Source: JAYUJH01 sp043765375
GTDB taxonomy: Bacteria > Pseudomonadota > Alphaproteobacteria > Rickettsiales > UBA998
Direction of reading: 5' to 3'
DNA: 64,000 nucleotides
NCBI GenBank assembly: GCA_043765375.1
Contig: JAYUJH010000031.1
Coordinates: forward strand, 14,667 to 78,666
A program made the position numbers and the translations under genes. Each line of letters begins with the position of its first letter. Positions within the stretch are counted from its first letter, which is position 1. The notes below the pieces were generated by a model. That model had not been told where the DNA came from. It saw only the letters and a program-made list of their open reading frames with translations, and made no database searches. Shown piece after piece: positions 1 to 9,906 of the stretch.

Positions 1-41
1 ATTTATAAGTAAAATTATAGTATTCTATATGTAATTACTTT

Positions 42-1433
42 ATGCAGAGTGTTACATTGAGTTTTTTCAGCAAATATAGTTTCCACAAAATCGCTTTAAT
101 TCTGTTAGCAATCATATTGCTAGACGGGTTGAGTGGTGGTGCATCTGCGCAAATATTTAGTTTGTTCCTGCGAGAAGCGCAAAGCTGCCCTCCGCCTGCA
201 TTGGATAAGATTTTTTCAGGCTTTTTGTGCGAATATGAAAAATTATTAGATCAAGTCATGAATGTGATGTATAATGGTATATTACAGCTTATGAATGCAC
301 CATTTTTTGCGTTCCTCACCTTGTTTGTCACCTGCACGGCGTTGTTATTTTTAACAGGGATTGTGCCATTTTCTATTCGTGATTTTATGTTAATTTTCTT
401 CAAAATATGTATAGTGATGGTGCTGGCAACCAATCCAGAGTTTATGATTGATTATTTATATATTGCGATTGTGACATTTGCACAAGGAACAACAGATGCA
501 GTTTTGGAAGTGCTTGCACCAGATCAGGGCAGCATTCAGGGTATTTTCAAATGGATTGACAATGTGTTTTTCCAGTTTTTGAAGGGGCAGGGTGCAAATG
601 CAACCGCTGACCCAAAAAATAATGATGCGGTTTGCAATAATAATGTGCTTGCATTATTATTCGGTTTGGCGGTAACAATTCCTCCCGTTTTTGGAATGGC
701 GGTTTATGTATTGTTTCAAATGGCATTTGCGTTTTTCAAGACCATTATGAGTTATGTGATTGCAATGACGGGCATCATGTTTTTAACCGCACTTTCACCA
801 TTATTTTTGATGTTTGCACTATTCAAGTTCACTTCTGAATATTTTGAAGCATGGCTAAAATTTTTAATAGGGTTCGCCATTCAAATATTTGTGGTGTTCG
901 CCGTGGTTGGGGTGGTAATCAACTTAATCACTTCGGACGGAATGAAAACACGAATAAACACTGTGCTTGCCATGGTGCAACCATATGACAAAACAATTCA
1001 ACATGATGGACATAGTTTTGATTTTAACGGCTGGTGCAGTTTGTGCATTTCAGGCAATGGTGGTGGCGGTAGACCTACAGCTTGCAAAGACGCACTTAGC
1101 CCAACTTCATTGCAGGCAGGTGGAACTACTGACTTTTTGCAATATCTTGGTTCCGATTTGTTTTATATCGGGATTATGGCTTATATTATGAATATTTTGC
1201 TGACACAAGCACCAGAGCTTGCCCGTTCGCTTGTCGCAATGGTGGGCGCACCATCTTATAGTGGCAATTCTCCAGTTAATAGCTCGGCTTTATCACAGGA
1301 AAAGTTTGAAAAACAAAGTGAGTTCTCAAGGCAAGCATCGGATAGAGCGACAGGTGGAAGTAGTCAAACTAATGCTGTAAAAAATAATATTGTAGGTAAT
1401 TTATTCGGGGGCGGTAAAGCTGGTGGTGGATAA
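42..1433 (+). CDS. virB6: TrbL/VirB6 family conjugation/T4SS inner-membrane protein
   Basis: The 463-aa polytopic protein has an N-terminal signal-like hydrophobic segment (about residues 15-36), then several long transmembrane helices (roughly 85-110, 115-165, 205-275, 280-305, 365-392). It ends in a Gly/Ser/Asn-rich polar tail. This layout is that of TrbL/VirB6, the membrane subunit of type IV secretion systems through which substrate DNA or protein crosses the inner membrane. No other virB gene lies in the window; partners may lie to the left of base 1. The gene is followed within 60 bp by sdhE on the same strand. Family call is firm; whether it serves conjugation or effector export cannot be told from one gene. 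Confidence 0.8.
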   Translation: MQSVTLSFFSKYSFHKIALILLAIILLDGLSGGASAQIFSLFLREAQSCPPPALDKIFSGFLCEYEKLLDQVMNVMYNGILQLMNAPFFAFLTLFVTCTALLFLTGIVPFSIRDFMLIFFKICIVMVLATNPEFMIDYLYIAIVTFAQGTTDAVLEVLAPDQGSIQGIFKWIDNVFFQFLKGQGANATADPKNNDAVCNNNVLALLFGLAVTIPPVFGMAVYVLFQMAFAFFKTIMSYVIAMTGIMFLTALSPLFLMFALFKFTSEYFEAWLKFLIGFAIQIFVVFAVVGVVINLITSDGMKTRINTVLAMVQPYDKTIQHDGHSFDFNGWCSLCISGNGGGGRPTACKDALSPTSLQAGGTTDFLQYLGSDLFYIGIMAYIMNILLTQAPELARSLVAMVGAPSYSGNSPVNSSALSQEKFEKQSEFSRQASDRATGGSSQTNAVKNNIVGNLFGGGKAGGG

Positions 1434-1490
1434 TAAATAAAAATCTCTCAGGCAATCTATAAAAATATATTTTACTATGGCTAAATTATT

Positions 1491-1850
1491 ATGTATAGTG
1501 ACATCAAAGAAATTAACACGACGAAAATTGCCATGACAAACATTGCCATAATAAATATTGAGACCAATAGCAAAGATTCCGCTGATGCAAGGTTGCGAAA
1601 AATTAGATATCGCAGTTGGCATAGGGGCTGCAAGGAAACTGATGAAGTGCTGGGCAATTTTGCTGATAGCGCACTGCATGAACTGCAAGGCGAGGCGGAG
1701 CTTGATTTATATGAGGAATTATTGGACGAGCAAGATGTTAATATTTGGGATTGGTTGACTGATAAATCCATGCTTTGTGACGGCAAATATAATGTTTTGA
1801 AACAACGCTTGCTGGTATTTGCAAAATATTCTGCGCATGAGGCTACCTAA
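1491..1850 (+). CDS. sdhE: SdhE, FAD assembly factor for succinate dehydrogenase
   Basis: A small acidic protein whose core reads RSWHRGCKETDEVLGNF, matching the RGxxExD signature of SdhE/SDHAF2. That family promotes covalent flavinylation of the succinate dehydrogenase flavoprotein. The body matches the usual family length of about 85-95 aa; the first ~30 residues are not conserved, so an internal ATG at 1533 is a plausible alternative start. It lies 8 bp upstream of mfd, a neighbour pair common in Alphaproteobacteria. Confidence 0.85.
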   Translation: MYSDIKEINTTKIAMTNIAIINIETNSKDSADARLRKIRYRSWHRGCKETDEVLGNFADSALHELQGEAELDLYEELLDEQDVNIWDWLTDKSMLCDGKYNVLKQRLLVFAKYSAHEAT

Positions 1851-1858
1851 AATATATC

Positions 1859-4800
1859 ATGGTTGAAGCGGCGATGGCAATGCAAGATTTGTCACAAAAT
1901 TGGCAATTAAAATTATGGAATAATGTGAGTGACGGCACGGCGTTGTTAGCTGCTCGCAAGCATTTGGGACAAAGTGCAAAGCCATTATTATTTGTAACTC
2001 ATAATGATAAGCAATTATCAGCACTCACCAAAGCAGCGCAATTTTTTCTGCCTGAAATTAATGTGATTACTCTGCCCGCTTGGGATTGTATGCCATATGA
2101 TAGGAGCGCACCAGCTCGGGCGATTTTGGCAAAGCGTGCTAGCGGGTTATGCGATATTTTGCGCTTAAACTCATTAAAGCAACCGATGATTGTGTTGACG
2201 ACTGCCAGTTCATTCATACAAAAATTGCCACCATTATCACAATTTGCGGATAAATCATTGCATTTGCAAGTTGGTGAAAATATATCTCATGATATAATCG
2301 CTGATTATCTGGTGGAATATGGTTACCGCCGAGCTGCAAAAGTCATGGAAACGGGCGAGTTTGCGATGCGAGGCAATATTATTGATTTGTTTCCAGCTAA
2401 TGCCAAAAATCCGTATCGCTTGGATTTATTCGGTGAAACAATAGAGAGCATCAAGGAGATTGACCCTATTTCACAACGTAGTATGGAGGTGAGCATCAAG
2501 CAATTATCCATTTGTGCAACCTCAGAATTGCAGGTGAACCCAGCGGGAATTGATGAGTTTCGTAAGAGATATTTACTTAATTTTGGTGCATCAAAAGCAA
2601 GTGATGGGTTATATCACGGGGTTGTTGGTGGCTATTATCATGCGGGAATGGAGCATTATTTGCCATATTTTTATGCGCAAAAATTGCTGAAATTGACTGA
2701 TTTTTTGCCCAATGCGTCCATAATGCTTGATGTTAGTGTTAATAAAACTTTGTATGAACGCACAGAATTGGTGCAAGATTATTATCAAGCGAGAATCACG
2801 CATCAACGGGCATCTCGCAAAGATGCAGCGATTTATAACCCAATTGAGCCGCAAGAACTTTATTTGAATGAAGCGGATTTGAGTGAATTATTTGTTTCAC
2901 GTGAAACATTTTTGTTACATAATTTTGATGCAGGCAAAAGCGGGCTTAATTTGCATACTCGCCCTGCTAAACAGATTTTTGCAACCGTGAAAACCAAAGA
3001 AATCACACCGATGGAATATTTATGTGAGGAAGTGGCAAAAGATGAAGGCTTAATTGTGCTTGCGGGCAATAGCACAGGGAGTTTGGAGCGATTAAAAAAC
3101 TTGACTGAGGCACAAAAATTACCCGCAAAAATAATTGCCGATTGGCGGGAATTGGTGGCACAAAAATCAGGATTATTTCTGGTGCAGCTTGAATTAACTC
3201 GGGGATTTTATGCGCAATCCTCCAGCAATGATGGGCGAGATATTGTTGTTTATAGCGAAGAAGATCTGCTCGGGCGCAAGATAATTCAGTTGCGCAAACG
3301 TCGCAATTCAGCCGAAGCATTTATGTCAGAGGCTAGCAGTTTTGAAGTTGGTGAAACTTTGGTGCATCAAGATCATGGAATTGGTAGGTTTGATGGGTTG
3401 GAAACATTAAATGTGCATGGGTTGCGTCATGATTGTTTGAAGCTGGTTTATCAAAATAATGATCGCTTATTTTTACCAGTTGAAAATATGGATTTAATCA
3501 CTCGCCATGGTGGTGATTTGTCTGATAATGAGTTGGATAAGCTCGGTGCAGGCAATTGGCAAGCAAGGAAAGCATCATATAAACATAAGCTCCGCATGAC
3601 TGCCGAGGAGTTATTGCGTATTGCGGCAATGCGTGAATTGAGCAAAGCGCAGGCTCTCTCGCCTATTCCTGATGCTTATGGTGATTTTATCAGTTTGTTT
3701 CCATATGAAACAACGGAAGATCAGCAATCAGCGATTGAAGATGTGTTGATAGATTTGAATAGCGAAAAACCGATGGATAGGTTGATATGCGGCGATGTTG
3801 GCTATGGCAAAACGGAAGTTGCTTTGCGAGCAGCCTTTGCTGCCGCCGCTGATGTGGTGCGCCCAATGCAAGTGGCGTTTGTTGCACCAACAACATTGCT
3901 GGTGCGGCAACATTTTCATCATGTGAAACACCGTTTTGCAGCATCTGGTTTGAATGTGGCGCAGCTTTCACGGTTGATAACGCCAAAACAAGCGAAAGAA
4001 GTGCGTGAAGGGTTGGAGCGTGGCACGATTGACGTGGTGGTTGGAACACATGCTTTGCTGGCGGATAGCATTAATTTTGCACGTTTGGGGTTGCTAATTG
4101 TTGATGAAGAACAACGTTTTGGGGTGAAACAAAAAGAAAAGCTGAAAAAGTTAAAATCAGATATTCATGTGCTTACAATGTCTGCAACGCCAATTCCACG
4201 CACATTGCAAATGTCACTCACGGGGGTGCGAGATTTGAGCTTAATCACCACTCCGCCAGTTGATAGGTTGGCGGTGCGCAGCTTTGTGATGCCATATGAT
4301 GCGGTGGTGCTGAAAGAGGCAATCACGCGGGAATTGCACCGTGGGGGGATTGTGTTTTATGTCACACCACGCATTGCGGATTTACCAGAGATTAAAGCGA
4401 AAATTGCTGAGATTGCTCCAAATGCAAGGCTTGCCGTGGCACATGGTCAGATGAGTCCCTCGGAACTTGATGTGGTGATGAACGATGTTTATGATGGCAA
4501 ATGCGATATTTTGCTTTCAACCTCAATCATTGAGTCTGGAATTGATGTTCCATTGGCTAATACGATGATTATCAACCGTGCTGATAGGTTTGGGTTGGCG
4601 CAATTATATCAGTTGCGGGGCAGGGTGGGGCGTGGCAAAGTGCGGGCTTATGCTTATTTTACCATACCGCATCACGGGGCGATGAGCGCACAGGCAGTGC
4701 GACGGTTGGAGGTGATGCAATCGCTTGATAGTTTAGGGGCAGGGTTCACGCTTGCCAGCCATGATATGGATATTCGTGGGTTTGGTAATTTGGTGGGTGA

Positions 4801-5371
4801 TGAACAATCAGGTCATGTGAAAGAAGTTGGAATTGAGCTTTATCAACAAATGCTAAGTGAGGCAGTGGCACAAGCGAGGGCGGATAAAGCATTGAATGTT
4901 GGTGAGGCGGTGCATGAAACCCCTACTGATTGGTCACCACAATTGAGTTTGGGGCTTTCTATTTTTATTCCAGAAGAATATGTGGAAGATTTATCATTGC
5001 GTTTGAGCTTATATCGTAGGGCTTCAAAACTTAACAGCGAGGCAGAAATTGAAAGTTTCGCTGCCGAATTAGTTGATAGGTTTGGCAAAATCCCCCCAGA
5101 AGTTGAGCATTTATTTGCAACTATTGGTTTGAAATGTTTATGCAAAGAGGCTGGAATTGCTAAGATTGATACAGGCCCTAAAGGTGCAGTGTTGCATTTT
5201 CAAGCAGGGGCAGTGAAAAAACCCGAGGCTTTGATTGGTTTTATTCATCGCCATAGCAAAAAAATGAAAATGCGCCCTGATAATTCAGTTTTTTATGCGT
5301 CAGAATGGTCAAATGATGCGCAAAAATTGAGCGATATCAAGCAATTAATTAATAATATCAAATCATTATAA
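1859..5371 (+). CDS. mfd: Transcription-repair coupling factor Mfd
   Basis: The 1170-aa protein has the full Mfd order. A UvrB-like N-terminal module carries LPAWDCMPYDR near residue 77. The RNA-polymerase interaction domain lies near 490-560. A RecG-like SF2 translocase follows with Walker A GDVGYGKTEVAL near 643, DEEQRFG near 748, SATPIPRTL, and QLRGRVGRG near 922, and then the C-terminal TRCF domain. Mfd removes RNA polymerase stalled at DNA lesions and recruits UvrA. Length is normal for the family. A Met further in (MAMQDLSQN) is an alternative start. No frameshift or missing motif was seen. Confidence 0.97.
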   Translation: MVEAAMAMQDLSQNWQLKLWNNVSDGTALLAARKHLGQSAKPLLFVTHNDKQLSALTKAAQFFLPEINVITLPAWDCMPYDRSAPARAILAKRASGLCDILRLNSLKQPMIVLTTASSFIQKLPPLSQFADKSLHLQVGENISHDIIADYLVEYGYRRAAKVMETGEFAMRGNIIDLFPANAKNPYRLDLFGETIESIKEIDPISQRSMEVSIKQLSICATSELQVNPAGIDEFRKRYLLNFGASKASDGLYHGVVGGYYHAGMEHYLPYFYAQKLLKLTDFLPNASIMLDVSVNKTLYERTELVQDYYQARITHQRASRKDAAIYNPIEPQELYLNEADLSELFVSRETFLLHNFDAGKSGLNLHTRPAKQIFATVKTKEITPMEYLCEEVAKDEGLIVLAGNSTGSLERLKNLTEAQKLPAKIIADWRELVAQKSGLFLVQLELTRGFYAQSSSNDGRDIVVYSEEDLLGRKIIQLRKRRNSAEAFMSEASSFEVGETLVHQDHGIGRFDGLETLNVHGLRHDCLKLVYQNNDRLFLPVENMDLITRHGGDLSDNELDKLGAGNWQARKASYKHKLRMTAEELLRIAAMRELSKAQALSPIPDAYGDFISLFPYETTEDQQSAIEDVLIDLNSEKPMDRLICGDVGYGKTEVALRAAFAAAADVVRPMQVAFVAPTTLLVRQHFHHVKHRFAASGLNVAQLSRLITPKQAKEVREGLERGTIDVVVGTHALLADSINFARLGLLIVDEEQRFGVKQKEKLKKLKSDIHVLTMSATPIPRTLQMSLTGVRDLSLITTPPVDRLAVRSFVMPYDAVVLKEAITRELHRGGIVFYVTPRIADLPEIKAKIAEIAPNARLAVAHGQMSPSELDVVMNDVYDGKCDILLSTSIIESGIDVPLANTMIINRADRFGLAQLYQLRGRVGRGKVRAYAYFTIPHHGAMSAQAVRRLEVMQSLDSLGAGFTLASHDMDIRGFGNLVGDEQSGHVKEVGIELYQQMLSEAVAQARADKALNVGEAVHETPTDWSPQLSLGLSIFIPEEYVEDLSLRLSLYRRASKLNSEAEIESFAAELVDRFGKIPPEVEHLFATIGLKCLCKEAGIAKIDTGPKGAVLHFQAGAVKKPEALIGFIHRHSKKMKMRPDNSVFYASEWSNDAQKLSDIKQLINNIKSL

Positions 5372-5482
5372 ATAGGTCATATTTTGTTTTTCGCTAGCGC
5401 ATCAGCGAAATCACAATATAACCTAGCTAACCCATAAACAAACATATTTACAAAAACATTCAAACATAATAAACATTGAGAT

Positions 5483-6820
5483 ATGAAAAATATAAAAGTT
5501 AGATTTGCTCCGTCACCAACAGGTTTTTTGCATGTGGGTAATGTTCGCACCGCCCTTGCCAATTGGCTGTTTGCTCGCCAGCAAGGCGGTTCATTTATGT
5601 TGCGCATTGATGATACTGATGCGGAGCGTTCACGAGATGAATATGAGGAGGCAATCAAAACTGATTTGAGCTGGCTCGGGTTGGATTGGGATTGTCAAGA
5701 AAAACAATCATCACGGTTGGAACAATATGAAATTGCCAAGCAAAAATTGTTAAAATCAGGTCGGATTTACGCTTGCTATGAAACGGCGGAAGAGTTGGAT
5801 ATTAAGCGCAAAATGTTGATTTCACGGGGCAAACCACCAGTTTATGATAGGGGGGCGTTGCAACTAACAAAGTCACAAATTGCGGATTATGAGGCGCAGG
5901 GGCGAAATGCGCATTATCGCTTTTTGTTGGAAGATAAGGATATAATATGGCAGGATTTAATTAGGGGGGAAACTAGATTTTCGGGCAATTTCGCCAGCGA
6001 CCCTGTGGCTTTTCGTGAGGACGGTATGCCGCTTTTCACCTTTGCAAGTTGTGTTGATGATGGCGAGTTTAGAATAACTCATATTTTGCGAGGTGAAGAT
6101 CATGTTAGCAACTCGGCGGTGCAGTTGCAGATTTTTGAGGCGTTAGGATATGACGTCCCACAACTTGGACATATGGCTTTGCTAAGCTCAAGTGAGGGCA
6201 AACTCTCAAAACGTGAGGGTAGCACTTCCATTGGTGAGTTGCGGGAAAAGGGGATTATGCCGCTTGCAATCACATCATATTTGGCGAAAATTGGAACTTC
6301 GGATAGTGTGGAATTGGCGAGTGATTTGCAGGATTTGGTGGATAATTTTGGTTGTGCCAAGTTTGGGCGTTCAACTGCGATATTTGAGGATTTGGAGCTT
6401 GTGCGTTTGAATGCAAAATTGTTGCATGATGCGCCATTTGATGCGATTGAGAATTGGTTGCAACAGCATGATTTGCAAATTGACGCCTATTTTTGGGATA
6501 AAATCAAAGCGAATATCTCCCAACTTGATGAAGTTAAAATATGGTGGGAGATGGTTGCAAACCCAGTAACTCCCAAAATTGATGAACCAGATTATTGCAA
6601 TTTAGCAGCAAAAATGTTGCCAAGTGGTGAGCTAAATCATGCTTCATGGAAGGATTTCACCAGCTCTTTGGCGGAGGCAACAGGGCGCAAAGGCAAGCAA
6701 TTATTCATGCCGTTGCGATTGGCTCTGACGGCAAGGAGCGATGGCCCAGAACTGCCAGTGCTGTTTGCGTTGCTTGGGCGTGAGAAAATAATCAAGCGAT
6801 TGAGCGGAATTATTGCCTGA
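5483..6820 (+). CDS. gltX: Glutamyl-tRNA synthetase
   Basis: The class I aminoacyl-tRNA synthetase charges tRNA-Glu (in many alphaproteobacteria also tRNA-Gln). The N terminus has PSPTGFLHVGNVRTAL, the HIGH-type motif near residues 16-19. KLSKREG near residue 238 is the KMSKS equivalent. The C-terminal anticodon-binding part is present at 445 aa, slightly shorter than the 465-480 aa norm. Many alphaproteobacteria carry two GltX paralogues, so it could be GltX1 or GltX2. The stop codon region (GCC TGA) is part of a 12-bp unit repeated almost three times at 6816-6849. Confidence 0.95.
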   Translation: MKNIKVRFAPSPTGFLHVGNVRTALANWLFARQQGGSFMLRIDDTDAERSRDEYEEAIKTDLSWLGLDWDCQEKQSSRLEQYEIAKQKLLKSGRIYACYETAEELDIKRKMLISRGKPPVYDRGALQLTKSQIADYEAQGRNAHYRFLLEDKDIIWQDLIRGETRFSGNFASDPVAFREDGMPLFTFASCVDDGEFRITHILRGEDHVSNSAVQLQIFEALGYDVPQLGHMALLSSSEGKLSKREGSTSIGELREKGIMPLAITSYLAKIGTSDSVELASDLQDLVDNFGCAKFGRSTAIFEDLELVRLNAKLLHDAPFDAIENWLQQHDLQIDAYFWDKIKANISQLDEVKIWWEMVANPVTPKIDEPDYCNLAAKMLPSGELNHASWKDFTSSLAEATGRKGKQLFMPLRLALTARSDGPELPVLFALLGREKIIKRLSGIIA

Positions 6821-6849
6821 AATATCACCTGAAATATCACCTGAAATAT
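6816..6849. repeat. 12-bp tandem repeat spanning the gltX stop codon
   Basis: The unit CCTGAAATATCA occurs twice in full and a third time partially. The first unit contains the gltX stop codon, so a piece of the gene end has been copied outward. Confidence 0.9.
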
Positions 6850-6880
6850 AGGCGAAAAATAACTGGATAAAGGTGCAAAA

Positions 6881-7252
6881 ATGAATTATTATGATAAAAT
6901 GATAATTAGACTTTTGCGTGTCAATACTATATTTAATATTTCATATAAGAGAGACTTGCTGGTCAAAGTTTTGTTAATTATGGGCTGTTTGAATATTGCC
7001 TCTTGTCGCCCAATTGCGTTTTATTATGCGCAACCATCGGGCCCGCCTGAATATCGCCTAGGGTGGGAAGATGGCTGTGATTCTGGCATTTCTGCAACTG
7101 ATACCTTCACCTATAAAATATTATATGGCTTTCGCAAACGCCCTGAGTTTGGTAATAATGAGTTATATAAAACTGCATGGAATGAGGGCTATGCTTATTG
7201 TAGCAATGGCGCAGCTCACACTGAAAAATGGGATATTGGGGTGGAATATTAA
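6881..7252 (+). CDS. Small putative lipoprotein of unknown function
   Basis: A 123-aa protein preceded by AAAGGTG as ribosome site. An unusually long basic n-region is followed by LLVKVLLIMGCLNIASC, whose IASC end fits a lipobox (Cys near residue 43). The mature part is rich in Gly, Tyr, Trp and Cys (GWEDGCDSG, then YKTAWNEGYAYC). I know of similar short uncharacterised alphaproteobacterial proteins but no function. It sits between gltX and flgB on the same strand and is probably an envelope protein. Confidence 0.65.
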   Translation: MNYYDKMIIRLLRVNTIFNISYKRDLLVKVLLIMGCLNIASCRPIAFYYAQPSGPPEYRLGWEDGCDSGISATDTFTYKILYGFRKRPEFGNNELYKTAWNEGYAYCSNGAAHTEKWDIGVEY

Positions 7253-7351
7253 TATGTCATTAGGTTCAACTGGTGTTTTTGGCACAAAAATTGCATAATG
7301 CTATGTGTGGATAGCATAAAATAGTATGTGGATATTTATTAAAGGTCAGGC

Positions 7352-7753
7352 GTGGATTATTCTCAAATAAAACTAATGCAAATGATGGAAATTAAAATGG
7401 GATATTTGGCTGAAAAGCAAGATATTTTGTCGCAAAACGTTGTCAATGTGGACACTCCGGGATATAAACCAAAGCAGCTGAGGGAGCTGGATTTTGAACA
7501 CATGGCGATGTCAGAAGCGAGGCGTTTGAAAATGAAAACTAGTTCGGCAGGGAGCAGCATGGAGGGGGTGAAGCAATCGCAGGATTTTCGCAATCAAGTG
7601 CAACGCAAAACTTATGAAACAACGCCAGTTGAAAATGCAGTTTCGCTAGAGGAGCAAATGGCAAAAGTTGCGCAAAACCAGATGGAATATGCGACGGTGA
7701 CCAATCTTTATAGCAAAACTAGTTCTATGTTTCGCTTGGCGATTGGCAATTAA
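7352..7753 (+). CDS. flgB: Flagellar proximal rod protein FlgB
   Basis: A 133-aa rod protein starting at GTG after an AAAGG ribosome site. The N-terminal heptad region contains QNVVNVDTPGYKPKQ, the conserved motif of flagellar rod/hook axial proteins; the C-terminal coiled coil ends in TNLYSKTSSMFRLAIGN. FlgB joins FlgC, FlgF and FlgG in the periplasmic drive shaft. It is followed 36 bp later by flgC. fliE, the usual third gene of this cluster, is not present downstream. Confidence 0.95.
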   Translation: MDYSQIKLMQMMEIKMGYLAEKQDILSQNVVNVDTPGYKPKQLRELDFEHMAMSEARRLKMKTSSAGSSMEGVKQSQDFRNQVQRKTYETTPVENAVSLEEQMAKVAQNQMEYATVTNLYSKTSSMFRLAIGN

Positions 7754-7789
7754 AAATGATAATATATCAAGGTTTTTTGAGAGGAAATT

Positions 7790-8203
7790 ATGGTTGATTT
7801 AGTTAATTCAATGTTTATTGCAGCTTCTGGAATGAGGGCGCAGGGTGACCGTTTGCGAGTTGTTGCACAGAATATCGCCAATGTTGATACAACGGGGGCA
7901 AACCCAAATGAAGCTCCTTATCGCCGTAAGGTTGTGTCGTTTGATAATCATTTGGATCGTGAAATGGACGCAGATTTAGTGCGTGTTAGCAAATATGGAG
8001 TGGATAGGAGCGATTTTATTAAGAAATATGACCCGTCGCACCCCGCCGCTGACGATGGTGGATATGTGCAAATGCCAAATGTGAATCTCATGATGGAAAT
8101 GGTGGATATGCGGGAGGCGAGGCGTGCATATGAGGCAAATGTTAATATTGTGGAGGTGACAAAAGGAATGCTGATGCAAACGATTAACATGTTAAAAACA
8201 TAA
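7790..8203 (+). CDS. flgC: Flagellar proximal rod protein FlgC
   Basis: A 137-aa rod protein with an N-terminal axial motif (RVVAQNIANVDTTG near residues 23-36) and the C-terminal FlgC signature YVQMPNVNLMMEMVDMREARRAYEANVN (middle part conserved in the family). A GAGAGGAA ribosome site precedes the ATG. It forms an operon with flgB. The rest of the basal-body set is far away at 33-34.6 kb (flgI, flgJ), so flagellar genes are split into at least two clusters here. Confidence 0.96.
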   Translation: MVDLVNSMFIAASGMRAQGDRLRVVAQNIANVDTTGANPNEAPYRRKVVSFDNHLDREMDADLVRVSKYGVDRSDFIKKYDPSHPAADDGGYVQMPNVNLMMEMVDMREARRAYEANVNIVEVTKGMLMQTINMLKT

Positions 8204-8287
8204 TTTTATATGCGGTTTTTTGTTGCAACTAAGGCAAAACTGATATACGTTTAGTAAAATTATTGAATGTATTTTGGAGGATTATAT

Positions 8288-8890
8288 ATGAGCGTTTTAG
8301 TTGGCAAGCAAGCACCAGATTTCACGGCAACCGCAATCATGGCAGATGGTGAAATTGTTGATAAGTTTAATTTAACATCGCATATTAAAGGAAAAATTGG
8401 AATATTATTTTTCTATCCATTGGATTTCACCTTTGTTTGTCCATCGGAAATTATCGCATTTCACAACCGTGTTGATGAGTTCAAAACTCGTGGAGCAGAA
8501 GTGATTGGAGTGAGCGTTGATTCGCATTTTTCTCACATTGCATGGCGCAATACTCCCGTTGAAAAAGGTGGAATTGGCGCAATTAAGTTCCCGCTTGTTG
8601 CAGATTTAACTAAAAGAATCGCCCGTGATTATGACGTGTTGGTCAATGAAGCCGTAGCATTTCGTGGCACATTTATGATTGATAAAAAAGGAGTGGTTCG
8701 CCATCAGGTGATAAATGACTTGCCGTTGGGACGAAATGTTGATGAGGCTTTGCGTATGTTGGACGCACTTAATTTTCATGAAGAAAATGGCGATGTTTGT
8801 CCCGCTGGCTGGAATAGAGGTGCAGATGGTATGAAGCCAAATGCAGCTGGTGTTGCTAGTTATTTGAATAAGCACGCTACAAGCCTTTAG
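8288..8890 (+). CDS. Typical 2-Cys peroxiredoxin (AhpC/Prx1 type)
   Basis: A thiol peroxidase that reduces H2O2 and organic hydroperoxides. The peroxidatic site is DFTFVCPSEI, Cys about residue 51. The resolving Cys is in GDVCPAGWNRG near the C terminus, so it is a dimeric 2-Cys enzyme. The start at 8288 is chosen over an in-frame ATG at 8267 because TTTGGAGG lies at the right distance before it. trxB follows directly on the same strand, which suggests the thioredoxin system as electron donor. Confidence 0.93.
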   Translation: MSVLVGKQAPDFTATAIMADGEIVDKFNLTSHIKGKIGILFFYPLDFTFVCPSEIIAFHNRVDEFKTRGAEVIGVSVDSHFSHIAWRNTPVEKGGIGAIKFPLVADLTKRIARDYDVLVNEAVAFRGTFMIDKKGVVRHQVINDLPLGRNVDEALRMLDALNFHEENGDVCPAGWNRGADGMKPNAAGVASYLNKHATSL

Positions 8891-8917
8891 TCTTCACCTT
8901 ATATTGTTGGTTGTTAT

Positions 8918-9856
8918 ATGTCATTAGTTCATGAGTGCGATGTTTTAATTTTAGGTTCAGGCGCAGCCGGTTGCAGTGCGGCAATTTACGCAGCGAGAGC
9001 TGGGCGTAAAACTATTATGGTGCATGGTATGCAACCGGGTGGACAACTGACAATAACAACCGATGTTGAAAATTATCCTGGATTTGCCGAACCGATTCAA
9101 GGTCCTTGGTTGATGGAGCAGATGGCTGAGCAGGCGAAAAATGTTGGTGCGGAAATTATTTATGATTATATTGCATCGGTAGATTTGAGTGCAGAGCCAT
9201 TTGTTTGCGTTGGTGATGGTGGTGATAAATATATAGGCAAATCTTTGGTGATTGCAACGGGCGCATCGGCACGTTGGTTGGGTCTTGAGAGCGAAAAAAA
9301 ATTTCAGAATTATGGTGTTTCAGCCTGTGCAACCTGCGATGGATTTTTCTTCAAGCAAAAGCCAGTAGCTGTGATTGGTGGTGGAAATAGTGCGGTTGAA
9401 GAGGCATTATTTTTGGCGCAAATTGCCAGCAAAGTGACATTAATTCATCGGCGTGATAGTCTGCGAGCAGAAAAGATAATGCAAGAGCGATTATTCGCAA
9501 ACCCAAAAATTAATGTGATATGGGATAGTGTGGTTGATGATTTTGTTGGAACTGATGCGCCGATTTCACTCACTGGAGTGGCAATAACGAATATTAAAAG
9601 CGGTGAAAAATCAGTGCTTGAAGTTGATGGTGCATTTGTAGCAATTGGTCACGATCCAAACACGAAATTATTTCCAGTTTTGCAAAAAGATGATGTGGGA
9701 TATTTAGTAACTAAAGCTGATAGCACTAAAACCAATATAGCTGGAGTATTTGCAGCGGGCGATGTGCAGGACGCAATTTTTCGCCAAGCAATAACAGCAG
9801 CTGGAACAGGTTGCATGGCAGCATTAGAGGCGGACAGATTTTTGGCCGGTCATTAA
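8918..9856 (+). CDS. trxB: Thioredoxin-disulfide reductase
   Basis: NADPH-dependent flavoenzyme of 312 aa. The FAD dinucleotide motif is GSGAAGCSAA near residue 13. The redox-active CATC motif is near 139-142. The NADPH-binding GGGNSAVEEA lies near 155, and the C-terminal FAD contact is GVFAAGDVQD. It regenerates reduced thioredoxin in the cytoplasm. It lies 27 bp after the peroxiredoxin gene, forming an oxidant-defence pair. Confidence 0.96.
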   Translation: MSLVHECDVLILGSGAAGCSAAIYAARAGRKTIMVHGMQPGGQLTITTDVENYPGFAEPIQGPWLMEQMAEQAKNVGAEIIYDYIASVDLSAEPFVCVGDGGDKYIGKSLVIATGASARWLGLESEKKFQNYGVSACATCDGFFFKQKPVAVIGGGNSAVEEALFLAQIASKVTLIHRRDSLRAEKIMQERLFANPKINVIWDSVVDDFVGTDAPISLTGVAITNIKSGEKSVLEVDGAFVAIGHDPNTKLFPVLQKDDVGYLVTKADSTKTNIAGVFAAGDVQDAIFRQAITAAGTGCMAALEADRFLAGH

Positions 9857-9906
9857 TATTTGCATGAACCGCTATTTTGTGGTATATTTGATTTAGGAGA
9901 TATTAT

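Noticed and set aside
3690..4049. 119-aa minus-strand ORF within mfd
   Set aside because: It is a shadow of the conserved Mfd helicase domain on the other strand, with no ribosome site or family features.
5388..5412. Terminator after mfd (TTTCGCT...AGCGAAA)
   Set aside because: The stem is present but no T-run follows on either strand and part of it could be a chance match; not listed as a feature.
7257..7301. 14-codon ORF after the lipoprotein gene
   Set aside because: Too short, no ribosome site, no supporting terminator.
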